A DNA stretch of 64,000 nucleotides, taken from the NCBI GenBank assembly GCA_025869365.1, contig JAOZVV010000180.1, positions 1 to 64,000 on the forward strand. The letters run 5' to 3'. This document shows positions 1-10,548 of this stretch, one piece after another. This DNA comes from Pseudonocardia sp. (GTDB taxonomy: Bacteria; Actinomycetota; Actinomycetes; Mycobacteriales; Pseudonocardiaceae). Each line of letters opens with the position of its first letter. Within the stretch, counting starts at the first letter, position 1. A program made the translations under genes and the position numbers. The notes beneath the pieces were generated by a model, which saw only the letters and a list, made by a program, of their open reading frames with translations, had not been told where the DNA came from and searched no databases.

Positions 1-70
1 CCCACTATCGCCGCCGCGAACGACATACCTAACGAACTGCGGCTGGAGTACTAGTCCTGACTCGGTACTT

Positions 71-93
71 ATTGAGTCGTGCGAGATCTCAAT
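71..93. promoter_or_regulatory. Candidate LysR operator (ATTGAG-N11-CTCAAT dyad) upstream of the cat operon
   Basis: Perfect 6-bp inverted repeat with 11-nt spacer, ~90 bp upstream of the LysR start. Confidence 0.4.
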
Positions 94-180
94 CGAGTCG
101 AACCAGGACTTTGTGCGTGCAGCTCGGCGCCCCTACCGTGAGGAACCTGCACCGGACGGCACCCGAAGGAGGGGGACGAC

Positions 181-1116
181 GTGGAGATCCGTCAGCTCCA
201 GTACTTCGTCGCGGTCGCGCAGACCAGGCACTTCGGCCAGGCGGCGGAACGCCTGCACATGAGCCAGTCGCCCCTGTCGCAGGCGATCCGCCAGCTCGAG
301 TCCCAGGTCGGGGCCACGCTGTTCCAGCGCACCACGCGCCGGGTCGATCTCACCCCGGCGGGCGAGGCCTTCCTCCGTGACGCGCTGCGGATCCTCGATT
401 CGGTCGACGCCGCACAGGAACGCGTCCAGCGCATCGGCGAGGGACACAGCGGCGTGCTGAGGATCGGGTCCACCGGACTGGCGGCCTACAAGCAGCTGCC
501 CCAGCTGGCCCGGATCGCCGCCCACGAGCTGCCGGGGCTGATCCTGCGGTTCGTGCCGAACCTGCTCACCCCGGCGAGCGAGGCCGCCCTGGCCGAGGAC
601 CACATCGATCTCGCGCTGCTGCGCCCGCCGTTGCGCCGGGAGGGACTCGTGTCCCGGCTGATCGCCCGTGAACGCTTCACCGTCGCGGTGCCCGCGCAGC
701 ACCGCCTCGCAGGTGACCAGCCCGTCGGGCTGGACGAGCTCCGGGACGAGGACTTCATCGTCTACGGCACCCGGGACTCGGTCGTCGACGCGGCGATCAC
801 CCAGGCCTGCCTGGGCGCGGGATTCCTGCCACGCAGGGCGCACGAGGTGTCCGAGACCTCGGTGATGCTCACCCTGGTCGCCGCCGGCCTCGGGGTGGCG
901 CTGCTGCCCGAGTCCGCCCTCGCGCTGCGCGTCGACGGGGTCCGCTTCGTGGGCCTCGCGGACGACGCGTTCGTGCACCTGGCGCTGGCCTGGCAGGCCG
1001 GCAACCGCGACCCCGCCCTGGCCGCCCTCGTCGAGGCACTGGAGGGGAACGGCTTCGTCTCGCCGACCCCGGCCGAGTTGCCCGCCACACCCGTCCTCTC
1101 CGGAGATGCTCCATGA
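181..1116 (+). CDS. LysR-family transcriptional regulator (CatR/BenM-like)
   Basis: N-terminal LysR HTH (MEIRQLQYFVAVAQTRHFGQAAERLHMSQSPLSQAIRQLE); next to catB/catA/catC. Confidence 0.9.
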   Translation: MEIRQLQYFVAVAQTRHFGQAAERLHMSQSPLSQAIRQLESQVGATLFQRTTRRVDLTPAGEAFLRDALRILDSVDAAQERVQRIGEGHSGVLRIGSTGLAAYKQLPQLARIAAHELPGLILRFVPNLLTPASEAALAEDHIDLALLRPPLRREGLVSRLIARERFTVAVPAQHRLAGDQPVGLDELRDEDFIVYGTRDSVVDAAITQACLGAGFLPRRAHEVSETSVMLTLVAAGLGVALLPESALALRVDGVRFVGLADDAFVHLALAWQAGNRDPALAALVEALEGNGFVSPTPAELPATPVLSGDAP

Positions 1117-2216
1117 AGATCGCACACGTCGAGGCGATCCCGTTCGCGATCCCGTACCGCAAGCCCCTGCGCTTCGCCTCCGGCGAGGTGCACACCGCGG
1201 ACCACGTGCTGGTCCGGGTGCGCACCGACGACGGCCTGGTCGGCGTGGCGGAGGCGCCGCCGCGCCCGTACACCTACGGCGAGACCCAGCAGTCCATCGT
1301 CGCGGTGGTCGAGCGCATCTTCGCCCCGGAGGTCGTCGGCCTCTCGCTGCTGGACCGCGAGGTGATGGCGGCCCGCCTCGCGCGCACGGTCGGCAACCCG
1401 ACGGCCAAGGCCGCACTCGACATGGCCGTCTGGGACGCGCTCGGCAAGAGCCTCGACCTGTCGGTGACCCAGCTCCTGGGTGGGTACACGGACCGGATGC
1501 GCGTGTCGCACATGGTCGGGTTCGCCTCGGACGAGGCGATGGTCGCCGAGACCGAGCGGGTGCGGGACACCTACGGCATCACCACGTTCAAGGTGAAGGT
1601 CGGTCGCCGCCCGGTCGGTCTCGACGTGGGCGCGTGCCGGGCGCTGCGCACCGCGCTGGGCCCGGACGTGGAGCTCTACGTGGACGGCAACCGCGGCTGG
1701 ACGCCGTCGGAGGCGGCCCGCGCCCTGCACGACATGGCGGACCTGGGCCTCACCCTGTCCGAGGAGCTCTGCCCGGCGGACGACGTGCTCGGCCGCCGCT
1801 GGCTCACCGCGCAGACGCACATCCCGACCGTCGCGGACGAGAGCGCCGTGACGCCGGGGCAGGTCACCCGCGAGCTCCTCGACGGAGCCGCCACCATGAT
1901 CAGCATCAAGACCGCCCGCACCGGGTTCGGGACCTCGCAGCGGATCCTGCACCAGTGCGAGGGCCTGGGCGCCGAGGTCGTGATGGGCAACCAGATCGAC
2001 GGGCAGGTGGGCACCGCGTGCAGCGTGGCCTTCGGCGCCGCCCACCGGCACAGCTCCCGGCGTGCCGGCGAGCTCTCCAACTTCCTGGACATGAGCGACG
2101 ACCTGCTCACCGAGCCGCTGGAGATCAGCGGCGGCGAGCTCGCCGTCCGTCCGGGCCCGGGCCTCGGGATCGCCATCGATCCGGACAAGCTCGCGCACTA
2201 CCGCACCGACGCCTGA
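1113..2216 (+). CDS. catB: Muconate cycloisomerase family (enolase superfamily)
   Basis: Enolase-superfamily motifs (TTFKVKVG, VDGNRGW, ADES); in catechol operon; ATGA overlap with LysR stop. Confidence 0.85.
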   Translation: MKIAHVEAIPFAIPYRKPLRFASGEVHTADHVLVRVRTDDGLVGVAEAPPRPYTYGETQQSIVAVVERIFAPEVVGLSLLDREVMAARLARTVGNPTAKAALDMAVWDALGKSLDLSVTQLLGGYTDRMRVSHMVGFASDEAMVAETERVRDTYGITTFKVKVGRRPVGLDVGACRALRTALGPDVELYVDGNRGWTPSEAARALHDMADLGLTLSEELCPADDVLGRRWLTAQTHIPTVADESAVTPGQVTRELLDGAATMISIKTARTGFGTSQRILHQCEGLGAEVVMGNQIDGQVGTACSVAFGAAHRHSSRRAGELSNFLDMSDDLLTEPLEISGGELAVRPGPGLGIAIDPDKLAHYRTDA

Positions 2217-3421
<1,205 letters not shown>

Positions 3422-3512
3422 TCGTCTCGTCCCGCACGGCCGCGGAGACACCCGCACCGCCCGGTGCGGGCGTCGCCGCGGGCCTGTCCGTGATCCACCA
3501 CTGAGGCGGGCG

Positions 3513-4766
3513 ATGGCGAGGGGCACCGGAGAACCACCCGCGGACGTCAGGTTCGAGCGGCCACCCCACCCCCTCGCCGGGCCCGCCCGGCTGTGGCGCG
3601 ACGTCGGGCCGCACTACCTGGCGAACGGCCTGGTCGGGCTGATCTTCGCGGCCACCGGGCCCGTCGCCGTCATCCTGGCCGTCGGGGTCGGGGGCGGACT
3701 GTCCGAGCAGCAGCTCGCCTCCTGGCTGTTCGGGGTGTTCTTCCTCAACGGCCTGCTGACGGTGGCGGCCTGCTGGCTCTACCGGCAGCCGCTGGCGTTC
3801 TTCTGGACGATCCCGGGGACGGTCCTCGTCGGGCCGGCGCTCGGCCATCTCACCTTCGCCGAGGTGGTCGGGGCCTACCTGGTGACCGGGCTGCTCATGG
3901 TGCTGCTCGGGCTGTCCGGATGGGTCCGGCGGGCCATGGCCGCGATCCCGATGCCCATCGTGATGGGCATGGTCGCCGGGGTGTTCCTGAGCTTCGGGAC
4001 CGGGCTCGTGCGGTCCGTGGTGGCCGACGCCGGGATCGCCGCCCCGATGGTGGCGGCGTTCCTGCTGCTCGGTGCCTGGACGGCCGCCGGACGACGGGTC
4101 CCGCCCGTCCTCGGGGCGCTCGGCGTGGGGACCGTCGCGGTCGCCCTCTCCGGCCGGTTCGACCCGCGGGGCGGTACCGGGTGGTTCGCGGCGCCGGTGC
4201 TGCAGGCTCCGCAGTTCTCCGTGCAGGCCCTCGTCGAGCTCGTCGTGCCGCTCGCGATCACCGTGCTGGTCGTGCAGAACGGCCAGGGCGTCGCGGTGCT
4301 GCGCAGCGCGGGCCACGCCGCCCCGGTGAACGTGGTGACGGTCCTCTGCGGCGTGTGGTCGATCCTGGTCGCCGGTGTGGGGGCGGTGTCGACCTGCCTC
4401 ACGGGCCCGACCAACGCACTCCTCACCGCCTCCGGCGAGCGGCACCGCCACTACGTCGCGGGGATCTCGTGCGGGCTGCTCGCGATGCTGTTCGGCCTGT
4501 TCGCGCCGCTGTTCACCCGGCTGATGGTGGCGGCGCCGCCCGCCTTCGTCGCGACGCTGGGCGGGCTGGCCATGCTGCGGGTGCTGCAGGCCGCGTTCGT
4601 GACGGCCTTCGGCTCACGGTTCACACTCGGCGCGCTGGTCACGTTCGTGGTGACCGTCTCGGACATCACGGTGCTGAACATCGGCGGCGCCTTCTGGGGG
4701 CTGATCGCGGGGGTGGCCGTGTCCGGGCTCCTGGAGCGCGGGGACCGGGCCCGCCCCACCGCCTGA
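3513..4766 (+). CDS. benE: Benzoate/H+ symporter BenE family
   Basis: Multi-TM 417 aa protein with BenE-like sequence (IPMPIVMGMVAGVFLSFG, TCLTGPTNALLTA); in cat cluster. Confidence 0.85.
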   Translation: MARGTGEPPADVRFERPPHPLAGPARLWRDVGPHYLANGLVGLIFAATGPVAVILAVGVGGGLSEQQLASWLFGVFFLNGLLTVAACWLYRQPLAFFWTIPGTVLVGPALGHLTFAEVVGAYLVTGLLMVLLGLSGWVRRAMAAIPMPIVMGMVAGVFLSFGTGLVRSVVADAGIAAPMVAAFLLLGAWTAAGRRVPPVLGALGVGTVAVALSGRFDPRGGTGWFAAPVLQAPQFSVQALVELVVPLAITVLVVQNGQGVAVLRSAGHAAPVNVVTVLCGVWSILVAGVGAVSTCLTGPTNALLTASGERHRHYVAGISCGLLAMLFGLFAPLFTRLMVAAPPAFVATLGGLAMLRVLQAAFVTAFGSRFTLGALVTFVVTVSDITVLNIGGAFWGLIAGVAVSGLLERGDRARPTA

Positions 4767-4783
4767 TCCGCCGTGGCGGCAGT

Positions 4784-4835
4784 GAGCACTTCCCCCGAGC
4801 ACTTCCCCCGAGCACTCCTCGCGAGCACTCCTCGG
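4784..4835. repeat. 13-bp tandem repeat, 4 units (GAGCACTTCCCCC x2, GAGCACTCCTCGC/G x2)
   Basis: Direct reading of sequence downstream of benE. Confidence 0.9.
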
Positions 4836-5016
4836 GGAGCCACGACGGGTCCGCCGCCGGTCGCCTCGCGGACCGGGTGGTCCGGATCGGCGGCGGGTCG
4901 GGATCACGGGTCGGGACCTTCGGCCCGCTGTGCCCGACGGGCGGCGCCCCTAGGCTCTGACACAACCTCGTGCCTCGGCCGCACCGCGGTCGGGCCGCAC
5001 GGAAGGGGAGGGTGTC

Positions 5017-5226
5017 GTGAAGCGCGTCGATCATCGGTACCAGTCGGGGCTGGTCGAGGTGCAGTGGGTGGCCGAGTGCGGCCTCTGCGGGAGGCGGGTC
5101 ACCGTCGGGCAGCAGAGGCTCGCCCGTGACTGGGAACGCATGCACGCCCGTCTCGGTTGCCGACGCCTCGTGCCCGACGAGAGTGGCCGCGGCTGGTTGC
5201 CGTGCCGGTCCGACCGCGAGTGGTGA
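5017..5226 (+). CDS. Small hypothetical protein with CxxC motif
   Basis: 69 aa ORF with CGLCGRR; no homology recognised. Confidence 0.4.
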   Translation: MKRVDHRYQSGLVEVQWVAECGLCGRRVTVGQQRLARDWERMHARLGCRRLVPDESGRGWLPCRSDREW

Positions 5227-5557
5227 GCCCGCGGACCGTCGGGTGACCAGGGACATCCGGGTGTGATGGGCTGGTGCGGGCCCGCCCGGGGTCGGATCCC
5301 GGTACGGGCCCGCACCAGCAGGAGGGGCCACCCGTCCGGCCGGGGGTGGGTGGACGGCAGGCCCTGGTCCGGTTCAGCCGCTCTCGATCGTCCCGACCGG
5401 ACGAGTGGTGCGACTGCCCGTGGCGGACGCACGCGGGGGCGGCGAGCCGGCGAAGGGGCACGAGGATGGGGCGGCGCGAGCCGTGCAGGAGGACATCGGA
5501 CCCCGTTCGGGGACGCCGGTGGCACTGTGGGCTCAGGCGGACCGGGCGTGATCGATG

Positions 5558-6283
5558 CTAGCGGTTGCCACCGGACCGTGCACCCCTGTCCGGTAGCCCG
5601 CCGGTCTCCACGATGTCCCGGGCGAGGTCCCTGACCTTGCGGTGCTGTCGCCGTGACGCCGTCCTGAGCAGGTCGAACGCGAGGTCCGGGGTGACGAGCC
5701 GGCGGCACATCAGGATCCCGACCGCCGTGCCGATCTCGCGGCTGGACCGCAGGGCCTCGTCGAGCTCGATGCACCGGCGTCGGGTCCGTGCGCCGATGAC
5801 GGCGAGCGCCGCGTGCGCGGCGAGGATCGTGCCCAGCGACACCGAACGGTCGTCGAAGGCGCGGAGTCCGCGCGCGGAGAGGGTGAGGGCCCCGAGGACG
5901 TCGTCCTCCACGAACAGCCGGAGGGCGAGCATGCTGCGCACCCCCGTCTCCGCGGCGGCCCGCCGGCTGAACCGGGGCCATCGGTCCTCGGCCGTCAGAT
6001 CGGGCACCGAGACCGGGGACCCGACCCGGACCGCGCAGAAGCAGGGTCCCTCGCCGACGGCGTGCTGGAGCGCGTCGACCGCGGCCGCCACGTCGTCGGT
6101 GGGTGCCACGGACACGATGCCGCCGTGGCGGTCGACGACCGAGACCGCGGCGTGGTCGCACCCGGGGACGAGCTCGATCGCGTACGCCGGCACGAGCGCC
6201 TCGACCGCCCCCGCCGTGGGCGCGGCCTGGAGGGCACGGGCCATGGCGGCGAAGCTCTCCGCCGGCTCCGGCGACGCGCTCAT
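5558..6283 (-). CDS. GAF and ANTAR domain-containing regulator
   Basis: GAF-like N-terminus and ANTAR-like C-terminus ([46 protein letters not shown]). Confidence 0.85.
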   Translation of the reverse strand: MSASPEPAESFAAMARALQAAPTAGAVEALVPAYAIELVPGCDHAAVSVVDRHGGIVSVAPTDDVAAAVDALQHAVGEGPCFCAVRVGSPVSVPDLTAEDRWPRFSRRAAAETGVRSMLALRLFVEDDVLGALTLSARGLRAFDDRSVSLGTILAAHAALAVIGARTRRRCIELDEALRSSREIGTAVGILMCRRLVTPDLAFDLLRTASRRQHRKVRDLARDIVETGGLPDRGARSGGNR

Positions 6284-6485
6284 CTCTCGTCCCGCTCTCG
6301 GGGGTGGACGGGGGCCCGCCGGCCCGTCGGGAGCCGGTGGATGGTGTCAGCATCGTCGGTCCGGGATCGCCGGCGACAGGGTCCGAAGTCCCTGTCCGCG
6401 TCGCGTGTCCGGATCTCGGTCACGGGGCCCGGTACGGTCGCCCGCGACGGGGGAGCGGGGATCCGCGAGGTCCACAGGGGGCAGG

Positions 6486-7481
6486 ATGAGGTGCTGGATC
6501 GTCGGCCGGCCGGGTCCGATCGCAGAGGCGCCCCTGCGGGCGACCGAGCGTCCGGCACCCGAGCCGCGTCCGGGTGGGGTGCGGGTGTCGGCGTGCGGGG
6601 TGTGCCGCACCGATCTGCATCTCGCGGAGGGGGATCTGGCCCCGCACCGGCCCGGGACGGTGCCGGGGCACGAGATCGTGGGGGTGGTCGACTCGGTGGG
6701 GCCCGGGACGGGGCGCTTCGTCGTGGGGGACCGGGTCGGTGCCGCCTGGCTGCGCTCGACCTGCGGCGGGTGCCGGTTCTGCCGGCGCGGTGCCGAGAAC
6801 CTCTGCCCGGACGCCCGGTTCACCGGGTGGGACGCCGACGGGGGGTACGCCGAGTTCGCGGTGGTTCCGGAGGCGTTCGCCTACGCGTTGCCCGAGGCCC
6901 TCGACGACGCCGAGGCAGCTCCGCTGCTGTGTGCGGGCATCGTCGGCTACCGGGCGCTGAAGCGGGCCGAGCTGCCGCCGGGCGGCCGGCTCGGGATCTA
7001 CGGGTTCGGGGCGTCCGCCCACGTCGTCGCGCAGGTCGCGATCGCCCAGGGTGCCTCGGTCCATGTCCTGACCCGGTCGGCGGCCGCGCGTGAGCTGGCC
7101 CTGTCGCTCGGGGCGGCGTCAGCGGGCCCCGCGGACGGGGTGCCGCCGGAGCCGCTGGACTCGGCGATCACGTTCGCGCCGGTGGGGGACCTGGTCCCGG
7201 TGGCCCTGCGCGCCCTCGATGCGGGGGGGACCCTGGCGATCGCCGGGATCCACCTGTCCGACATCCCGGCACTCGACTACGCCGCAGAGCTGTTCCGGGA
7301 GAAGCAGCTGCGCAGCGTCACGGCGAACACCCGTGCCGACGGTGAGGAGTTCCTGCGGCTCGCCGCGGCCCTGCGGGTCCGCCCGGCCGTGGACCGGCGG
7401 CCGTTGTCCGAGGCGGACCGCGCGCTGGCCGACCTCGCCGCGGACCGGGTGACCGGGGCCGCGGTCCTGCTGCCGGGCTGA
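6486..7481 (+). CDS. Zinc-dependent alcohol dehydrogenase family protein
   Basis: GHE motif (PGHEIVGVV), four-Cys structural Zn site ([15 protein letters not shown]), Rossmann [12 protein letters not shown]; internal ATG at 6486 chosen. Confidence 0.88.
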   Translation: MRCWIVGRPGPIAEAPLRATERPAPEPRPGGVRVSACGVCRTDLHLAEGDLAPHRPGTVPGHEIVGVVDSVGPGTGRFVVGDRVGAAWLRSTCGGCRFCRRGAENLCPDARFTGWDADGGYAEFAVVPEAFAYALPEALDDAEAAPLLCAGIVGYRALKRAELPPGGRLGIYGFGASAHVVAQVAIAQGASVHVLTRSAAARELALSLGAASAGPADGVPPEPLDSAITFAPVGDLVPVALRALDAGGTLAIAGIHLSDIPALDYAAELFREKQLRSVTANTRADGEEFLRLAAALRVRPAVDRRPLSEADRALADLAADRVTGAAVLLPG

Positions 7482-7654
7482 CCGGCCCGGGTCCCGGGAC
7501 GTCCGGCGTGCGACGGCGCGGGTCGAGGCCTTCGGCCGGGGGTCCTGCAGGGTGCCCGGCCGGGCGAACGCGTCGAGGACGTCGTCCTCGTCGTCCTCGT
7601 CGTCCTCGTCGTGCGGATCCTCGGGCTCGGGGCGCTGCCCGGACCCGGGTCCCG

Positions 7655-7843
7655 TCACCCGATGTACTCGAGGTGGGCGTCCGGCCCCGGGTAGAAGACG
7701 GTCTCGTGCCCGTCCTGCCAGTGCACCCGGTAGTGCTCGCTCCCGTCCTCCTCGACGAGCACGGCGACGATCGTGCCGCGCCGCGGCGCGGTGTCCAGGA
7801 TGGTGGTCTCGACGACGATGTGGTCTCCGACGTGGGCCCGCAC
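7655..7843 (-). CDS. DUF1918 domain-containing protein
   Basis: MRAHVGDHIVVETTILDTAPRRGTIVAVLVEEDGSEHYRVHWQDGHETVFYPGPDAHL; GTG start with AGGAGG upstream. Confidence 0.85.
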   Translation of the reverse strand: MRAHVGDHIVVETTILDTAPRRGTIVAVLVEEDGSEHYRVHWQDGHETVFYPGPDAHLEYIG

Positions 7844-8081
7844 GGCTCCTCCTCGTCCCGACGGTGGGGGTCCACGGTGGCGACCGAGGGCCCGCGGCGG
7901 CAGGGTCCTCCGCCGTCGGCCCGGGGGTCGTCGGTCCCGAAAGGCCGTCCGGGCGGGCCTGCGGCGCAGTGGCGCCCCGCGACGGGCCCGGGGCCGATCG
8001 GCGGGATGGCAGCTGACCGTGACCCGGCGAGCGAGGGCACCGCGCGGGGCACGGGACCTGGCCGCGTGGGTGCGGTGCCGC

Positions 8082-9143
8082 TCAGCCGGTCGCCGGTGTC
8101 CGCAGCAGCGGCAGGAGCTCGTCGCCGATGCGTTGCACCTCGCGGCGGTAGGGCGTGTCGGAGAGGACGAAGTGGGAGACGCCCAGGTCGGCGTAGCGCT
8201 CCAGGGCCGCGGCGACCTCCGCGTGCGAGCCGACCAGCCAGGTGGTGCCCGCGCCGCCCCCGCCGTAGCGGCCGGGTGCGGTGTAGAGGCAGGAGTCGAG
8301 GACGTCACCGCGCTCGGCCAGGTCGAGGAGCCGCTGCTGCCCGACGGAGCCGCGGTGGCCGTCGATCTGGACGTCGTGCTTCGTCGCCATCGCCGCGACC
8401 CGTTGCCGTGCGGCGCGCCAGGCCTCCGCGGAGGTGTCCCGGACGACCGTGGTGACCCGCAGCCCGAACTCCAGCGGCGCGTGCTCGCGGCCGAGCCGCT
8501 CGCCGAGCCCCCGCAGCCGCGCGACCCGTGCCTCGATCCCCTCGAGCGGCTCGCCCCAGAACATCTGGACGTCGGCCTCGGTCGCGGACACCTCCTCGGC
8601 GGCGTCCGACGCGCCCCCGAAGTAGAGCCGTGGATGCCGCCCGCCGGCCGGGCCCGGGACCACCGTGGAGTGCTCCACCTGGAAGAACTCGCCCTTGAAG
8701 GTCACGTCCTCCTCGTGCCACAGCCGGCGGACGAGCTGGAGGAACTCGCGGGTGCGGTCGTAGCGCCGGGCGTAGTCGGACTCGTTGTCGCCGTAGGCCG
8801 CGAGATCGTCCCGCCCGGTGACGACGTTGACGGAGACCCGGCCGCCGGTCAGCCGGCTCAGGGTCGCGGTGGCGCTCGCGAAGTGCGCGGGGTGCCAGTA
8901 CCCGGGCCGGGCGGCGACGAGCGGGACGAACGAGGTGGTCCGCGCGGCGACGGCGGTGGCGATGGTGAAGGTGTCCGGCCGCCCCCAGCCCGTCCCGATC
9001 AGCGCGCCGCCCCAGCCGTGCGCCTCCGCGGACCGCGCGAGCTCGACGGAGTAGTCCAGGCTGCCCCAGCCGTCGACGGTGTCGTCCCCCCGATGGCCGG
9101 GCTCGATCATGTTGGGCAGGTACCAGAGGAACTCGCGGCTCAC
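8082..9143 (-). CDS. LLM class flavin-dependent oxidoreductase, alkanesulfonate monooxygenase (SsuD)-like
   Basis: SsuD-like sequence (TGRDDLAAYGDNESDYARRYDRTREFLQLVRRLW, PRLYFGGASDAAEEV). Confidence 0.85.
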   Translation of the reverse strand: MSREFLWYLPNMIEPGHRGDDTVDGWGSLDYSVELARSAEAHGWGGALIGTGWGRPDTFTIATAVAARTTSFVPLVAARPGYWHPAHFASATATLSRLTGGRVSVNVVTGRDDLAAYGDNESDYARRYDRTREFLQLVRRLWHEEDVTFKGEFFQVEHSTVVPGPAGGRHPRLYFGGASDAAEEVSATEADVQMFWGEPLEGIEARVARLRGLGERLGREHAPLEFGLRVTTVVRDTSAEAWRAARQRVAAMATKHDVQIDGHRGSVGQQRLLDLAERGDVLDSCLYTAPGRYGGGGAGTTWLVGSHAEVAAALERYADLGVSHFVLSDTPYRREVQRIGDELLPLLRTPATG

Positions 9144-9224
9144 AGGGTGATCTCCGTCCGGGGGTGGGGCCCGTGCTCACGTGACGGCGGCGCGGAGCCG
9201 GGTCGGGCACCGGCTCCGGTGGTG

Positions 9225-10076
9225 CTACGCAGCTCTGCGGGCGGACCCCAGGACGCCCGCCACCGCGGACGTCGTGCTCGCCAGCGTCTCCGGCGGGAGC
9301 CCGCGCCTGCTGTGCACCGCGACCGGCAGGGGTGCGGCCGCGGGCAGGTCGGCCCGTTCGACGAGACCCTCGGGCGTGTGGCCCATCGTCGCCAGCAGCG
9401 CGACGCCGAGGCCGGCCCGGGCCGCGGCCAGCACACCGGCCAGATAGGCCGCCTCGCACGCGACCGTGACCGCGCTCCCGGCGCCCGTGAGGGTCGAGAC
9501 CGCGCGGTCCCGCAGCGCGCAGGGTGCGTCGAGCCCGACCAGTGGCACCGGCCCGGCGGGCGGCTCCCAGCCCGGCGCCGCGTACCAGCGCACCTCGAGC
9601 AGGCCGGCGGTGGCGGAGCGCTCGTTCGCGGGGGGTGTGAACAGCAGCGCGAGGTCCAGGTCACCGCGGTCCAGCGCCTCGCGCAGCCCGGTCCCGCGGT
9701 CGAGCCGGTACCGCACGCTGCCCCCCAGCGCGGAACTCAACCGGGGGAGCAGCTGGTCGGCGGCGTGTTCGGTGGACCCGACGCTCAGCTCGCGGGCGGT
9801 CGGCGCGGCGAGCCGGGCGAGCACGTCGTCGTGGATGCTCAGCATCCGGCGGGCCTCGACCAGCAGCGTCTCACCGGCGGGGGTGAGGCGGGAGGCGCGG
9901 CCCGCCCGGTGCAGGAGCGCCGTCCCGCAGGCGCTCTCCAGCCGCTTGACGTGGTCGCTCACCGTGGGCTGGCTGACGTGCAGGGCCGCCGCGGCCCGGT
10001 GGAACCCGCCACACTCCGCGACCGCCACGAAGCTGCGGAGCGGCACGACGTCGAGGGTGCGGGTCTGTGAGGACAC
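9225..10076 (-). CDS. LysR-family transcriptional regulator
   Basis: LysR HTH (VPLRSFVAVAECGGFHRAAAALHVSQPTVSDHVKRLE); GTG start proposed at 10076; divergent from the monooxygenase/ABC operon. Confidence 0.88.
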   Translation of the reverse strand: MSSQTRTLDVVPLRSFVAVAECGGFHRAAAALHVSQPTVSDHVKRLESACGTALLHRAGRASRLTPAGETLLVEARRMLSIHDDVLARLAAPTARELSVGSTEHAADQLLPRLSSALGGSVRYRLDRGTGLREALDRGDLDLALLFTPPANERSATAGLLEVRWYAAPGWEPPAGPVPLVGLDAPCALRDRAVSTLTGAGSAVTVACEAAYLAGVLAAARAGLGVALLATMGHTPEGLVERADLPAAAPLPVAVHSRRGLPPETLASTTSAVAGVLGSARRAA

Positions 10077-10179
10077 GGGCCCAGTCCACCAGAACAGATC
10101 GAGAATGCCTATCGAACGTGATCGGGTCCGGAGCGGCGCAGGGGGCTCGTCCGGGCGAGAAACCGGGACGGCCGGCCGC

Positions 10180-10202
10180 ACCGATCGGATTCCCTGATCG
10201 GT
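10180..10202. promoter_or_regulatory. Candidate LysR operator (ACCGATC-N9-GATCGGT)
   Basis: Perfect 7-bp dyad in the divergent lysR/leader intergenic region. Confidence 0.4.
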
Positions 10203-10257
10203 AGTGATCGGAAGCCCGAGTTGGACGACAGTGACGGCGAGGTGACACGATCGTGCC

Positions 10258-10398
10258 ATGTCGTCGACCCGCGTCCTCGTGTCGCTCACCCTTTCGGGTG
10301 CCGACCGTGCGCGTGGTCCGTTCCTCGGCCTGACCCGCCGGCTCGCGGTCGATCTCGCCCGCACCTCCACCGCGACGTGTCGTCGCGGCCTCTGCTGA
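10258..10398 (+). CDS. Putative Cys-sensing leader peptide (46 aa)
   Basis: MSSTRVLVSLTLSGADRARGPFLGLTRRLAVDLARTSTATCRRGLC*; matches actinobacterial TRR/SRR-x-x-VDLxRxxSxxC leader pattern; upstream of sulfur-type operon. Confidence 0.7.
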   Translation: MSSTRVLVSLTLSGADRARGPFLGLTRRLAVDLARTSTATCRRGLC

Positions 10399-10473
10399 CG
10401 CCCCACCGGCGTTCCAGCGGTCCCTCCGTGGACCCGACCTCACCCTGATCTCCCCGCCGACACCCGTGCGCGT

Positions 10474-10495
10474 CGGTGCGCGATGGCGCGCACCG
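10474..10495 (+). promoter_or_regulatory. Perfect 9-bp hairpin (CGGTGCGCG-ATGG-CGCGCACCG) between leader peptide and first structural gene
   Basis: Direct reading; candidate attenuator/RBS-sequestering element. Confidence 0.5.
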
Positions 10496-10548
10496 GCGCG
10501 CTCGCCGGTGTCCGCGGGAGATCTCCCCCTTCCGTGAAAGGACGAGCC

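Noticed and set aside
133-1416. Long antisense ORFs such as 133..1416 (-), 762..2198 (-), 15574..18213 (-), 60527..63019 (-)
   Set aside because: Typical high-GC shadow ORFs with R/G/A/P-rich translation opposite well-supported genes; no recognisable domains
7119-7658. Acidic ORF on minus strand (DEDDEDDEDDVLDAF) coupled by GTGA to DUF1918
   Set aside because: Only the 9-bp GTCGTCCTC repeat gives the acidic run; the rest lies antisense to the alcohol dehydrogenase and is low complexity
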